NCBI GenBank assembly: GCA_964631235.1
Contig: CAZVZX010000026.1
Span: 1 to 64,000 of the forward strand
Length of the DNA: 64,000 nucleotides
Reading direction: 5' to 3'
Source: JARKPK01 sp964631235
GTDB lineage: Bacteria; Planctomycetota; Planctomycetia; Pirellulales; Thermoguttaceae
Shown: positions 35,853 through 45,825 of the stretch, in pieces
Position numbering within the stretch: the stretch's first letter is position 1
Layout: every line of letters begins with the position of its first letter
Program-made: the position numbers and the translations under genes
The notes under the pieces: model-generated
The model's input: only the letters and a program-made list of their open reading frames with translations
What the model was told of the DNA's origin: nothing
Databases searched by the model: none

Positions 35853-36293
35853 TTACGCCGATTCGCTTCGGCCGGTTGTTCGCCGTTTGGTCAGATGCAC
35901 CGTTTTTCCGCCATCGGCGAAGGTTACGGAATTCATGAACGAGCGCATCAATGCCACGCCGCGACCGCCGGGCGCATCGAGCCGATCGGGGTGAGTGCAG
36001 TCGGGCACCAGGTGCGGGTCGAAGCCCGGCCCCTCGTCGGCGATCGTCACCGCGATTTCATCGGGCAGCAAACGGCATTGAACGGTTACCTTTTTGCCCG
36101 GATCGCGCCGATTTCCGTGGACCACTGCGTTGATCAACGCCTCGTGAACGGCCAAATGCACGGCGAAGAGGTCGCCCGCGGGCCAATGCCGCGCCCGCAA
36201 CTCCGAAAGAATCTCGTCGAGAACGGCCTTCGCCGCCGCTCCGTCGCTGGCAATCACCCGTTGAAGACTCCAAACGTGCGGCTCGTCGTTCAT
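35853..36293 (-). CDS. RsbW-like anti-sigma factor / serine kinase (HATPase)
   Basis: A 146-aa GHKL-type ATPase domain. N box HEALINAVVHGNRR, G1 box DEGPGFDPHL, G2 box APGGRGVALMRSFMNSV. RsbW/SpoIIAB-like kinases phosphorylate STAS antagonists and sequester sigma factors or other regulators. A STAS protein is encoded 259 bp upstream on the same strand, so the two probably form a partner-switching pair. ATG 36293 (MNDEPHVWSL) is chosen; the upstream frame is not conserved-looking. No sigma factor or PP2C phosphatase is in the window beside them. Confidence 0.92.
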   Translation of the reverse strand: MNDEPHVWSLQRVIASDGAAAKAVLDEILSELRARHWPAGDLFAVHLAVHEALINAVVHGNRRDPGKKVTVQCRLLPDEIAVTIADEGPGFDPHLVPDCTHPDRLDAPGGRGVALMRSFMNSVTFADGGKTVHLTKRRTTGRSESA

Positions 36294-36552
36294 GCCGTTT
36301 GATCTTCTTCTCGGCGTTTGGCCGAAACACGCCCGACGGGAACCACCGTTGCCCCGATTCGCGCCGAGCAACCCAACCGCCGCAGAACGCCGCAGCCGTT
36401 TCGCGTTGCGAACGGGGCCTCACTCGAGACCGCGCAGGCGATCATGGGGAACCGCAGAACCACCGAAACAGCGAGGCCCTGGCATTCGGGCGATCGCGAG
36501 CCGTGCCCGACCCAATCGCTTTTCGATTTCCCGCCGCCCAATTCAGAAGTAT

Positions 36553-36906
36553 TCAGAAGGCGGCCAGGGCGTCAGCCTCGTCCGGGTAAATCTCGAAAAC
36601 GCGGTCGAAATTGGTGATCTTGAACACGTCGAAGATCGCCGGTCGAATGTTGCTCAATTTGATCTTGGCGCCGGCATTGCGTGCCCGCTTTTCCAGCGTG
36701 ATCAATTTCCCCAGCGTTGCGCTGCCGAGAAATTCAACCGCTGAAAAGTTCAGCAGAATCTTCTCGCGCTTCTCGACATCGACCAACTGGAACAGCTCTT
36801 GGCCCAATTCCAAGATGTCGATATCGTCCACGATTCGATGCCCGCGAAATCGCACTACGGTAACGTCGCCCACTTCGCTCACATCGATATGCCGATAGCC
36901 GGGCAT
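36553..36906 (-). CDS. STAS-domain anti-anti-sigma factor
   Basis: A 117-aa STAS protein. DVTVVRFRGHRIVDD and ILLNFSAVEFLGSATLGKLITL are the usual STAS strand and helix with a Ser in the position that RsbW-type kinases phosphorylate. AAGGAG 6 nt upstream of ATG 36906 fixes the start. Likely partner of the downstream RsbW-like kinase in a partner-switching regulator. Confidence 0.93.
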   Translation of the reverse strand: MPGYRHIDVSEVGDVTVVRFRGHRIVDDIDILELGQELFQLVDVEKREKILLNFSAVEFLGSATLGKLITLEKRARNAGAKIKLSNIRPAIFDVFKITNFDRVFEIYPDEADALAAF

Positions 36907-37093
36907 GAACAACTCCTTGAAAGACCGGTCCCGCGGGTCGCAACGCCCCTACCACTACCTCCTGACCATCTTATTGACGCGGGGAAGCACGTCAAGGGTG
37001 CAACGAAAAAGCGACAACCTCTTCGCAATAAAACCGCCATCATCGGAAAGAGGCCGGAACGCAAGCAACGGGCAAAAAGCCGAAGCGGTCGGC

Positions 37094-38584
37094 TCATCGA
37101 CGGAAAAAGCCCTCGCTCCAGCGAAGCGATTGGCGCAGCGCCCAAAGGTCGGTCGTCTTCGCGTCGATCTTCACCAGTTCCACGCCGGCGATCTCGGCAA
37201 AGTCTTCGATGTGTTCCATCGTCAACGAGGTGGTCAGGCAGGTGTGATGCGGCCCACCGGCGTAGATCCAGGCCGCGGCCGAGGTGGGCAAGTCGGGCTG
37301 CGGCCGCCACAATGCCCGAGCCACTGGAAGCCGCGGCAGCCGCTCGGCTGGCTCCAGCAGTTCCACTTCGTTGACCAGCAGGCGGAACCGGGACCCCAAA
37401 TCGATCAGCGCCACATTCAGCGCCCGGCCGGCCGCGGCATCGAACACCAATCGGCACGGGTCGTCTTTGCCGCCGATGGCCAGCGGGTGAATCTCCAGCG
37501 ACGGGCGACCGCCGGCCAACGTGGGGCATACTTCGAGCATGTGCGCGCCGAGCACCATCATCCCTTGCGGATCGAGATGATAGGTGTAGTCTTCCATGAA
37601 CGAGCTGCCGCCGGGCAAGCCGTGGGCCATGACCTTTAGCGCGCGGACCAGCGCGGCCGTCTTCCAATCGCCCTCGGCGCCGAAGCCGTAGCCCTCGGCC
37701 ATCAGCCGTTGCACGGCCAGCCCAGGCAGTTGACGCAGCCCGTGCAGGTCTTCAAACGTCGTGGTGAACGCTTTGAAGCCGCCTTCGCGCAAAAAACGGC
37801 GCAGGCCGGCCTCGATCTTCGCCGCTTCACGCAGGCTTTCGTGGCGCGGGCCGCCTGGGGCAAGCTCCGGCGCGATGGCATAGTCACCGAGGTATTGATC
37901 GACCAGGGTGCAAACCTCGGACTCGGGCGTTTCATCCACATAGCGGGCCAACAGCCCGACGCCGTAGCCGTTCACACAAAAGCCGAACTGGATTTGGGCC
38001 GCCGTCTTGTCGCCCTCGGTAACGGCAACATTCCGCATGTTGTCGCCGAAGCGAGCGATCGGCCCGTTTTGCCAATCGTGCCATGCTGCGGCCGCACGCG
38101 CCCACGCCGCCCACCGCCCGACGAACTCCGGCTGTTGCCAATGCCCGACGATCACCTTTCGCCGCAGATCGAGCCGCGCGCAGATATGGCCGAACTCGCG
38201 ATCTCCATGGGCGGCCTGATGGAGATTCATGTAGTCCATGTCGATGGCCGCGAAGGGAATGTCGCGAAGGAATTGCGTGTGCAGATGCACCAGGGGCTTG
38301 GCCAGCGTTTTCAGTCCGGCAATCCACATTCGCGCCGGCGAGAAGGTGTGCATCCAGGCGGCCACGCCGACGCACTGCGGGTGCGCGTTCGCCTCGCGGC
38401 AGAAGGCCGCAATCGCTTCGGCGGTGGTGAGCACCGGACGAACCTCGACGACCATTCCCGGCGGCAGGCCGCGCGCCAAACCGTCGGCCACCTGACGGGC
38501 ATTGGCAGCCACTTGTTCGAGGGTTTCGGGGCCGTAAAGGTGCTGGCTGCCGACGGCCAGCCAGATCTGTGATTCTGCGTTCAT
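37094..38584 (-). CDS. araA: L-arabinose isomerase
   Basis: A 496-aa isomerase converting L-arabinose to L-ribulose, about the family length of 500. Catalytic and metal residues are visible: Glu in GFGAEGDWKTAAL, Glu in SSFMEDYTYH, His in LGAHMLEVCPTL and His in AGGPHHTCL. The N-terminus WLAVGSQHLYGPETL is typical. ATG 38584 begins this block. araD lies 113 bp upstream on the same strand, giving an araD-araA order. No araB kinase is present in the window. Confidence 0.96.
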   Translation of the reverse strand: MNAESQIWLAVGSQHLYGPETLEQVAANARQVADGLARGLPPGMVVEVRPVLTTAEAIAAFCREANAHPQCVGVAAWMHTFSPARMWIAGLKTLAKPLVHLHTQFLRDIPFAAIDMDYMNLHQAAHGDREFGHICARLDLRRKVIVGHWQQPEFVGRWAAWARAAAAWHDWQNGPIARFGDNMRNVAVTEGDKTAAQIQFGFCVNGYGVGLLARYVDETPESEVCTLVDQYLGDYAIAPELAPGGPRHESLREAAKIEAGLRRFLREGGFKAFTTTFEDLHGLRQLPGLAVQRLMAEGYGFGAEGDWKTAALVRALKVMAHGLPGGSSFMEDYTYHLDPQGMMVLGAHMLEVCPTLAGGRPSLEIHPLAIGGKDDPCRLVFDAAAGRALNVALIDLGSRFRLLVNEVELLEPAERLPRLPVARALWRPQPDLPTSAAAWIYAGGPHHTCLTTSLTMEHIEDFAEIAGVELVKIDAKTTDLWALRQSLRWSEGFFRR

Positions 38585-38697
38585 CTCAGTTCGTACCGTG
38601 CGTTTGTCATCGAAGGATGAAGGGTATTGTTTTCTCAGGGCGCGGGTTGTCTCGGCGGCTCGTCATTTGCCGCAGTGATTCATCTTCTCACTTCTTC

Positions 38698-39426
38698 TCA
38701 CGGCGGCGCGGCAGTCGAGCATTTGCCAGATTGACCATAATACGCCCCCGCCCCGTGTTTGCGCTGATAGTGCTTTTCCAGGAGGTATCGTTCGAGCGGC
38801 GGCGCGGCGGGGTTCAACGCCAAGGTGGCCAAGGCCATCTCGGCCACCGCTTCGAGGGCCACCGCATTGCGGACCGCCTCGGCGGGCGAACGTCCGAAGG
38901 TGAACGGCCCATGTCCGGCCGCCAACACGGCAGGCACTTCCAACGGGCCGAGGGCCAATTCGTCGAACCGGCGGATGATGGCCATTCCCGTCGCGGCCTC
39001 GTAGTTCTCAGCCACTTCATCCGCCGATGGGGGCGGGGCCAACGGCACGCTGCCGAAGAAATGATCGGCATGGGTGGTGCCCAAGCAAGGAATCTCGCGC
39101 CGTGCCTGGGCGAAGGCCGTCGCCGTTCGGCTGTGCGTGTGAACCACCCCGCCCAGCTCGGGCCAGCGTCGGTAGAACGCCAGATGCGTGGGCGTGTCGG
39201 TCGAAGGCTTCCATCGGCCTTCGACGAGCTTCCCTTCGAGATCAATCACGACCATGTCATCGGGCGACATCGTTTCGTAATCGACACCGCTGGGCTTGAT
39301 GACCACCAAGCCGCCCGCGCGATCGATTCCGCTCGCATTGCCCCAGGTGAGTGTTACCAGCCCGCTGCGAACCAAATCGAGATTCGCTCGGCAGACGGCA
39401 GCCTTCAGTTCGGTAAGCTCAGACAT
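38698..39426 (-). CDS. araD: L-ribulose-5-phosphate 4-epimerase
   Basis: A 242-aa class II aldolase-family epimerase making D-xylulose 5-phosphate from L-ribulose 5-phosphate. Motifs are LVTLTWGNASGID, KPSGVDYE, the zinc-binding HTHS with a following TTHADHFFG, and AAGHGPFTFG carrying the third His. The C-terminal YYGQ is also typical. ATG 39426 (MSELTELKA) is the start; the frame is open upstream but unrelated. It is the first gene of an araD-araA unit transcribed away from the GH127 region. Confidence 0.95.
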   Translation of the reverse strand: MSELTELKAAVCRANLDLVRSGLVTLTWGNASGIDRAGGLVVIKPSGVDYETMSPDDMVVIDLEGKLVEGRWKPSTDTPTHLAFYRRWPELGGVVHTHSRTATAFAQARREIPCLGTTHADHFFGSVPLAPPPSADEVAENYEAATGMAIIRRFDELALGPLEVPAVLAAGHGPFTFGRSPAEAVRNAVALEAVAEMALATLALNPAAPPLERYLLEKHYQRKHGAGAYYGQSGKCSTAAPP

Positions 39427-39983
39427 CGCCACGCTCGTCGCTGATTGCGGAAACGCGATTCGCTGCCGTTCCCCTCGTCGCCGATCCTCTCGTTGCCAAT
39501 TGCGGCACTCTGAATGCAACCGCTGAAAAGCGCAACAAGATTCAACCGCGAAAAACGCAGACAAAACCGCCTCGTCCTGCCTGCGGGCTCTTTCCGCATG
39601 AAACGGACCTATTCAGTGTAGCGTGTTGCCCGCGGCGACAACAATGACCGACTTTGCGCAGAACGCATCTTGAAAATACGCAAAAACCGGAGGGGCATTG
39701 TTGACATTGTCGCCCGAACCGATTGAAGTGGTTGTTAGGCGACTGATAAAAAAGCCCCGTCGCTTTGCGCGACGCCCAACCTGCCGAGTGATCAAAACGA
39801 CGGCCGAGGGGAGACATTCTCGGTCGAATCGGTAACAGGTTGCGCGGATGTTGTTGCGGCGTACGCAAGGGATCGGCCGAATCGCCAGTTGCCGAACAGC
39901 CCCAGCCTATTGTTCCCGCCGAAGCCGCATCGCTAGCCACACCGGACTGCGATGCTGTTTTCCCATCGTTGGGAGTCGAGAAG
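39427..39983. other. Divergent regulatory region of the arabinose cluster
   Basis: About 557 bp between araD (-) and the metallophosphoesterase gene (+). It should contain promoters for both directions. A short block at 39544-39570 resembles the start of the dispersed repeat (ACCGCGAAAAACGCAGA). No gene or clear operator palindrome was identified. A longer in-frame extension of the phosphoesterase to 39840 is not convincing. Confidence 0.4.
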
Positions 39984-42278
39984 ATGATTCGTCCGCTCGC
40001 TCGTCTGATGGCGTTCTTCCTACTCGCTTGCGCGGCTGGTGCTTGGCCGTTGCAGGCAGCCGACGAAGCTCATCGCGGCTCAGAAGGACTGACGTTCTTC
40101 GTCGTCGCCGACACGCATTACGGATTGGGCGGCGACGAGGCCCTGGGCCGACTCGTGGACGAAATGAACCGGTTGCCGGGCACGGCGTTCCCGGGCACGA
40201 AGGACGGCGTCGTGGGCCGGCCGCGCGGCGTAATTCACTTGGGCGACTGCACCAACGACGCAAAACCGGCGCAGTGGGAAGCGTTCACTCGCGATTTCGG
40301 GGTCAACGGCGAAGGGCGTCTGAAGTTCCCCTGCTTTGAAACATTCGGCAATCATGACGGCGGGCCGGAGAGTCCGGTGCGGCAAGGGATCAAGGCGCGA
40401 AATCGGCTGCGCCGCGGGCTGGCCGCCATTTCGCTCGAGGGAATGCACTATGCTTGGCAGTGGGACGGCATCCATTTCCTCCAGTTGGGAGTGTCGATCG
40501 GCGGCCGTTTCCATCCCTACGATCCGCAAAACAGTTTGGAGTTCTTGAAAGACTACCTGAGCCGGCACGTCGGTCGGGGCGAACCGGTCGTTCTGCTGCA
40601 TCATTTCGGCTTCGACCCGGGCCATAGCCTGCGATGGTGGACCGACGAAGCCCGCGATGCTTATCTTGCTGAGATCCGCGAACACAACGTCGTGGCGATC
40701 TTTCATGGGCACGCTCATCGGCCCGAAATCTACCGCTGGAAAGAGATCGACGTTTATCATCCGCCGCACATCGATGTGCCCAAGCCACCGAAGTCGAAGG
40801 ATGCCAAGGATACGGCGGGAAAAAGTTCGCGGGCGAACGACCGCCCCGACGACAATGCCGTCAAGGCATCCGACGCCGACGGCCGTCCGGTGCGGCACGG
40901 GTTCTTTGTCGTCCGCGTGACGGCCGACGAGATGCTCGTCGCACAACGCAATCTCGACGGCTCTTGGGGCCAGGTGGCAAGAAAGCCCTTCGCCCCGGCT
41001 GACAGTTCCCATACGCCGCAACCGCTATCCGCGACTGCTGCCGCCGAAGCCGGCGACGCCGCGCGCAATACGGCCTCGGCCTCGGCCGCGGCTTCGGCCG
41101 CATCGCGTGAGCGATCGGCCGAGAACGACGCCCGGCAGCCGCCAAACAACGGCCGCACGTCTGCCGCGGCACATTCTTCGAAAGCACAACCGTCGAAGCC
41201 GCGCGACGTGCTCTTCATCTCGACCTCGGATTGCCACTACGACGCCTTCGAGAACGAAGAACGCAATGGGCGAAACCGCGACACGATTGCAGAGATCAAC
41301 GCCATCGACCAACGCCGTTGGCCCGAGAAGTTCGGCGGCCAGCCGATCGGCAAGCCGCGGGGCGTGCTCGTGTTGGGCGATTGCATCGACGACGGCGATC
41401 GGCTGCTGGAAGGAAAGCCGCAAAGCGCCAAGCAGTTCGAGTTCTTCGTCAAGGATTTCGGCTTGAACGGCACCGACGGACTGCTGCGTTCCCCGGTGTT
41501 CGAGGGCTGGGGCAATCACGACGGCCCGCCGGCGGGCACCGAAAAGCACGGGTTCAGCTTTCAAGCCCAACTGAAGAAACGGAACCAGCAGCGGCTCGCC
41601 GCCGGCCTGATCGACCACCTATCGGAGAACGGCCTGCACTACGCCTGGAATTGGGACGACGTGCGATTCGTGCAACTGAACCTCTACCCGGCCGACCGCC
41701 AACGCGAAGGCGTGCGCTACTCACCCGTTTGGCACGACCCGCAGCAATCGCTTGCGTTCCTCAAGGCCGACTTGGCCAAGCATGTGGGCCGAAGCGGCCG
41801 GCCCGTGGTGCTGATGAGCCATTGCGGCTTCGATACCGACTGGTGGACGCCCGACGATTGGAACGAACTCTATCAAGCTATGAAACCGTATCGCATCGTG
41901 CTCTACCTGTACGGCCACAGCGGCACCGGCGTGCGCCGCTGGGCTCCCAAGGGCGAAACGAGGCCGTGGCTCTGCATCAACGACGGCCAAACGGAAAAAG
42001 GGTTCTTCGTTGTTCACATCTCGGGCGAGCGGATTCGGGCGGCCTACCGGATGAAGTCCGACGTGAAGGTCGTCAAGAATGCCGACCGCACCGAAACGCA
42101 CACGTGGGGCGGGCAATGGGAATGGCGCTATTTGGTGGATGAAGCACTCGATCCGCCGCCGCCCCCCGACGACCGTCGGCCCGAGGCCGAAACCGCCGAA
42201 CGTCGGGCAGTGAGAAACGGAGCGATCGACTCGACCGAAAACCGGCCGTCGGCGACCGTTTTGCAGCTTGCTCATTGA
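39984..42278 (+). CDS. Secreted protein with two metallophosphoesterase domains
   Basis: A 764-aa protein with a signal peptide (about 1-25). Two calcineurin-like phosphoesterase domains follow. Domain 1 (about 33-320) has ADTHYGLGG, HLGDCTND, GNHDGG, LHHFG and FHGHAHRP. Domain 2 (about 408-715) has SDCHYDAFEN, LGDCIDDGD, GNHDGPP, MSHCGFD and YGHSGTG. A low-complexity Ala/Ser linker separates them. In domain 2 the usual D-x-H is DCH and GHxH is GHSG, so its metal site may be altered. Substrate unknown. GGGAG upstream of ATG 39984 supports the start. It sits between arabinose genes and may act on phosphorylated or sulfated cell-wall glycans, which is inference. Confidence 0.9.
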   Translation: MIRPLARLMAFFLLACAAGAWPLQAADEAHRGSEGLTFFVVADTHYGLGGDEALGRLVDEMNRLPGTAFPGTKDGVVGRPRGVIHLGDCTNDAKPAQWEAFTRDFGVNGEGRLKFPCFETFGNHDGGPESPVRQGIKARNRLRRGLAAISLEGMHYAWQWDGIHFLQLGVSIGGRFHPYDPQNSLEFLKDYLSRHVGRGEPVVLLHHFGFDPGHSLRWWTDEARDAYLAEIREHNVVAIFHGHAHRPEIYRWKEIDVYHPPHIDVPKPPKSKDAKDTAGKSSRANDRPDDNAVKASDADGRPVRHGFFVVRVTADEMLVAQRNLDGSWGQVARKPFAPADSSHTPQPLSATAAAEAGDAARNTASASAAASAASRERSAENDARQPPNNGRTSAAAHSSKAQPSKPRDVLFISTSDCHYDAFENEERNGRNRDTIAEINAIDQRRWPEKFGGQPIGKPRGVLVLGDCIDDGDRLLEGKPQSAKQFEFFVKDFGLNGTDGLLRSPVFEGWGNHDGPPAGTEKHGFSFQAQLKKRNQQRLAAGLIDHLSENGLHYAWNWDDVRFVQLNLYPADRQREGVRYSPVWHDPQQSLAFLKADLAKHVGRSGRPVVLMSHCGFDTDWWTPDDWNELYQAMKPYRIVLYLYGHSGTGVRRWAPKGETRPWLCINDGQTEKGFFVVHISGERIRAAYRMKSDVKVVKNADRTETHTWGGQWEWRYLVDEALDPPPPPDDRRPEAETAERRAVRNGAIDSTENRPSATVLQLAH

Positions 42279-42437
42279 GCTTGTAGGACCTAAAACGATT
42301 GACGATTGGGGCGATGAAGACGACCGGCTGAAACGGCCCGCATGGTTTTGCGAGTTCGTCGCCGCCGCCGGGGAAACCAATGGCAGCGGCACGAATCGCC
42401 ATACAAGCAACACTTGTTATTACGGGGAGATGAAACG

Positions 42438-44909
42438 ATGACGAGATGGACGATTGCTTTGGGAATGATCGCTGCCTTCGCAGCGGCGGCAAGTTCGAAC
42501 AACCGCGCCGCTGCCGAGCAGCCCAAGGGCGACTATCCCTATCGGCCCGTGCCGTTCACCGCGGTTCATTTCGCCGACAAGTTTTGGGCGCCCCGGATCG
42601 AAACGAATCATTCCGTCACCGTTCCTTTCGCCTTTCAGAAGTGCGAGGAAACCGGGCGGATCGAGAACTTCAAGGTCGCTGGCGGCTTGTCGAAGGCTCG
42701 TTGGCGGGGCGGGGCGGGCTTCGACGACTCGGACGTGTCGAAGGTGATCGAGGGGGCCGCCTACTGCATGGCCGCCCGAAGCGATCCGAAGCTCGACGCC
42801 TATCTCGACCAGATCATCAGCTACTACGCCGCCGCCCAAGAGCCCGACGGGTTCCTCTACACGCTTTGGACCGCCCGCGATACCGTCGAGAACTTCGAAC
42901 GGGTCGGTTGCCGTCCGAACCGCAACGACCGTTGGTCGAACGGCGGCAGTGCCCATCAGCTTTACAACGCCGGGCATATGTTCGAAGCGGCCGTGGCCCA
43001 TTATCAGGCCACGGGCAAGCGGTCGCTGCTCGATGTGGCGATCAAGAATGCCGATCTGATCTGCGACACCTTCGGCCCCGGCAAAGCCCAAACCTGGCCG
43101 CCCGGGCATCAAGAAATTGAAATCGGGTTGGTCAAGCTCTATCGGGCGACCGGCAACCGGAAATATCTCGATCAGGCCAAGTATTTTCTCGACATCCGCG
43201 GGCGGGCCGACACCCACCGGCTTTATGGACCGTATAGCCAAGATCACAAGCCCGTCGTCGAGCAAACCGAGGCCGTGGGCCATGCCGTTCGGGCCGTTTA
43301 TATGTACTCGGGCATGGCCGACGTTGCCGCCCTGACCGGCGACGAAGGCTACCTGAAGGCGATGCAGGCGATTTGGGAGAACGTCGTCGGGCGAAAGCTC
43401 TACGTCACCGGCGGCATCGGCGCGCGGGGAGCCGGCGAGGCCTTCGGCGACGACTACGAATTGCCCAATCTTTCTGCTTATTGCGAAACCTGCGCGGCCA
43501 TCGGCCATGTGTTTTGGAACCACCGATTGTTCTTGCTGCACGGCGACGCGAAGTATATCGACGTTCTGGAGCGCTCGCTGTACAACGGCGTGATTTCCGG
43601 CGTGTCGATGGACGGCAAGTTATTTTTCTACCCGAATCCGCTCGAGTCCGACGGCCGACACCAGCGCAGCCCGTGGTTCGGCTGCGCCTGCTGCCCAAGC
43701 AACGTGTGCCGTTTCATGGCCTCAATTCCCGGCTATGCCTACGCGCACCGCAACGGCGAGGTGTACGTCAACCTGTTCGTCAGCGGCGAGGCGGAGGTTC
43801 CGCTCGACGAAGCGGGCGATTCGAAGGTTGTGCTGCGACAACAGACGAACTACCCCTGGGACGGCGACGTGAAGATCGAGCTTGCCGCGGCCAAGTCGGG
43901 CAAGCAAGCGGCATCGCCCGGCAAACAATGGACGCTGTGCGTGCGTATTCCCGGCTGGGCGCGGAACGAACCGGTGCCCAGCGATCTCTACCGCTTCGCC
44001 GACAACGACCCGGCCGCGCCGGAACTGCTCGTCAACGGCGAGAAGCAAGCGGTCGTGGTCGATCGCGGCTTTGCCCGGGTTTCGCGCGACTGGAAGGCCG
44101 GCGACACGGTGGAACTGCGCTTGCCGATGCCCATCCGCCGAGTGCTCGCTCACGAAAAGGTGGAAGCCAACCGCGGCCGGGTGGCGTTGCAGCGCGGCCC
44201 GCTGGTCTATTGCGTCGAATGGCCCGACGTGCCGCAGGGCCAAGTGCTCAATCTGCTTCTGCCCGACGAGGCGAAGCTTTCGGCCCAGTGGCGCGGCGAC
44301 CTGCTCGGCGGCGTGACGGTGATTTGCACCGAGGGCTTCGGGTTGACCCGTGCCGGCGGCGACAAGCCGCACCTGCGCGATCAGCGGGCGATTACGGCCA
44401 TTCCCTACTACGCTTGGGCGCATCGCGGGGCGGGCGAGATGTCCGTTTGGCTCGCCCGCGACGAAGCCGCGGCTGTTCCTCTGCCTGCCCCAACGGTGGC
44501 CTCGAAGGCCAAGGCCTCGGCCTCCGGCGGCGAGGTCAAGGCGCTGAACGACCAACGCGAGCCGAAGTCGTCGGGCGACCACTCGCACCGATTCCTCCAC
44601 TGGTGGCCGCGAAAAGGCACCAAGGAATGGGTGCAATACGACTTCGCCGAACCGACTAAAGTCTCGGCCGTCGAAGTCTATTGGTTCGACGACACCGGCC
44701 GCGGCGAATGCCGCATTCCGGCCGGCTGGCAATTGTTCTATCGCGATGGCGATCGGTGGGTGCCGGTGGCCAACCCCAGTGAGTTCGGCTGCAAGGCCGA
44801 TCAGTACAACCGCACCACCTTCGAGCCGGTGAAGACGACCGGCCTGCGGATCGAGGTGCAACTGCCGGAGAAGTTTTCCTCCGGCATCCACGAGTGGCGC
44901 GTCGAGTAG
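42438..44909 (+). CDS. Beta-L-arabinofuranosidase (GH127) with C-terminal F5/8-type domain
   Basis: An 823-aa exported enzyme (signal peptide about 1-27). The alpha/alpha-barrel part matches GH127 (formerly DUF1680): PVPFTAVHFADKFWAPRI, GHAVRAVYMYSG, NLSAYCETCAAIGHVFWNHR with the Glu and Cys of the metal site, and WFGCACCPSNVCRF with the vicinal Cys pair that supplies the catalytic nucleophile. GH127 releases beta-L-arabinofuranose from plant glycans or glycoproteins. The last about 110 residues (HRFLHWWPRKGTKEW to HEWRVE) look like a discoidin/F5/8 type carbohydrate-binding domain. A purine-rich GGGGAGATGAAA precedes ATG 42438. Together with araA and araD this supports L-arabinose use. Confidence 0.94.
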   Translation: MTRWTIALGMIAAFAAAASSNNRAAAEQPKGDYPYRPVPFTAVHFADKFWAPRIETNHSVTVPFAFQKCEETGRIENFKVAGGLSKARWRGGAGFDDSDVSKVIEGAAYCMAARSDPKLDAYLDQIISYYAAAQEPDGFLYTLWTARDTVENFERVGCRPNRNDRWSNGGSAHQLYNAGHMFEAAVAHYQATGKRSLLDVAIKNADLICDTFGPGKAQTWPPGHQEIEIGLVKLYRATGNRKYLDQAKYFLDIRGRADTHRLYGPYSQDHKPVVEQTEAVGHAVRAVYMYSGMADVAALTGDEGYLKAMQAIWENVVGRKLYVTGGIGARGAGEAFGDDYELPNLSAYCETCAAIGHVFWNHRLFLLHGDAKYIDVLERSLYNGVISGVSMDGKLFFYPNPLESDGRHQRSPWFGCACCPSNVCRFMASIPGYAYAHRNGEVYVNLFVSGEAEVPLDEAGDSKVVLRQQTNYPWDGDVKIELAAAKSGKQAASPGKQWTLCVRIPGWARNEPVPSDLYRFADNDPAAPELLVNGEKQAVVVDRGFARVSRDWKAGDTVELRLPMPIRRVLAHEKVEANRGRVALQRGPLVYCVEWPDVPQGQVLNLLLPDEAKLSAQWRGDLLGGVTVICTEGFGLTRAGGDKPHLRDQRAITAIPYYAWAHRGAGEMSVWLARDEAAAVPLPAPTVASKAKASASGGEVKALNDQREPKSSGDHSHRFLHWWPRKGTKEWVQYDFAEPTKVSAVEVYWFDDTGRGECRIPAGWQLFYRDGDRWVPVANPSEFGCKADQYNRTTFEPVKTTGLRIEVQLPEKFSSGIHEWRVE

Positions 44910-45825
44910 GCAAGGCGTCGTCGCGGGCCGGCCGTTATTGTGCAAGTGCCCTGTTCCGCTGACCCGGATTTTGTAATTCAGCGGTTCTGAGTTGGTATTG
45001 GGATAACAGTTCGGTTAAGAACCGTCGAGAGCATCGCTTTCAACACCGGAGCTAATTGACTGTCGTACCCGCAAGGTCTCGATGACCATGTTGAGGGCTC
45101 GCTTTCAAGACCGAAGTTGGCCGAACTCAGCCCCAAAGGGGCGAAATATGCCAGCCCAGGGCAACGCCCTGGGAACGCGGGACAAACGGAGAGGGGAAAG
45201 CCCTGAAAGGGCGACCGAACCTCAGCAACTCGGCCCGGGCAACGTCGTGACGAACATCGCCCGGTGCGATGGACCGATGAGCCGCGGCGTGTTTGACGGA
45301 TCGGCCACGACCTGCTCTGCAAGCCCCAACGCGGTGCGACCGCGATCGAACACCCCGTTGGGCCGCCCTTTCAGGGCTTGGTTGTGTGCGGTGTATTGAA
45401 TCTTGAATTGTGTGCGGCGCGACGGGCCCCCAGGCCGTTGGCCTGGGCTATCGTCGGCTGCCCCTTCGGGGCGAGGCACGCCATGGAATCTCCACCGAGA
45501 ATCGTCGGCGTTATCGTCAGACCAATCGATGGCCGTGTGTCGATTCAACCGTCTGAAGTTATTCGACTTCAAACGGGAACGCGAGTGGGCCGGATTGAAC
45601 TTGAAAAGCAACGCACGTGATCCGACGCTTTGTTGTCGCTTGCCTGAGTCTGCCAGCCTATCGATTCGTACTGCTGCTTCACTTGGCTAGAGTGTTGCCG
45701 GATATCTTGTTCTCCCGGCAAGAATCTCAACGACCATCGCGGGTAGATATTGAACCGGGTGCGGAAGCACCGTTTGGTTGGCGGCCCTCCCGCCGTGCGA
45801 ATCCTTGTTCCTCGGAGATCCTGCC
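44910..45825. other. Long intergenic region with palindromic repeats, 916 bp
   Basis: No supportable gene. The middle part is a composite of six hairpins arranged as an inverted repeat (listed separately). An imperfect direct repeat lies at about 45026-45062 and 45094-45130, with CGCTTTCAA in common. Short open frames here run across the hairpins and are rejected. Confidence 0.6.
45130..45471. repeat. Mirror-image array of six hairpins
   Basis: Left half, in order: CCCC/GGGG (45131-45141), CCCAGGGC/GCCCTGGG (45155-45173), GCCCT/AGGGC (45200-45212). Right half in reverse order: GCCCT/AGGGC (45365-45377), CCCAGGCC/GGCCTGGG (45429-45447), CCCC/GGGG (45461-45471). The two halves are inverted copies about 150 bp apart. 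This is a REP/BIME-like composite, of a type I associate with planctomycete intergenic regions. Confidence 0.75.
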
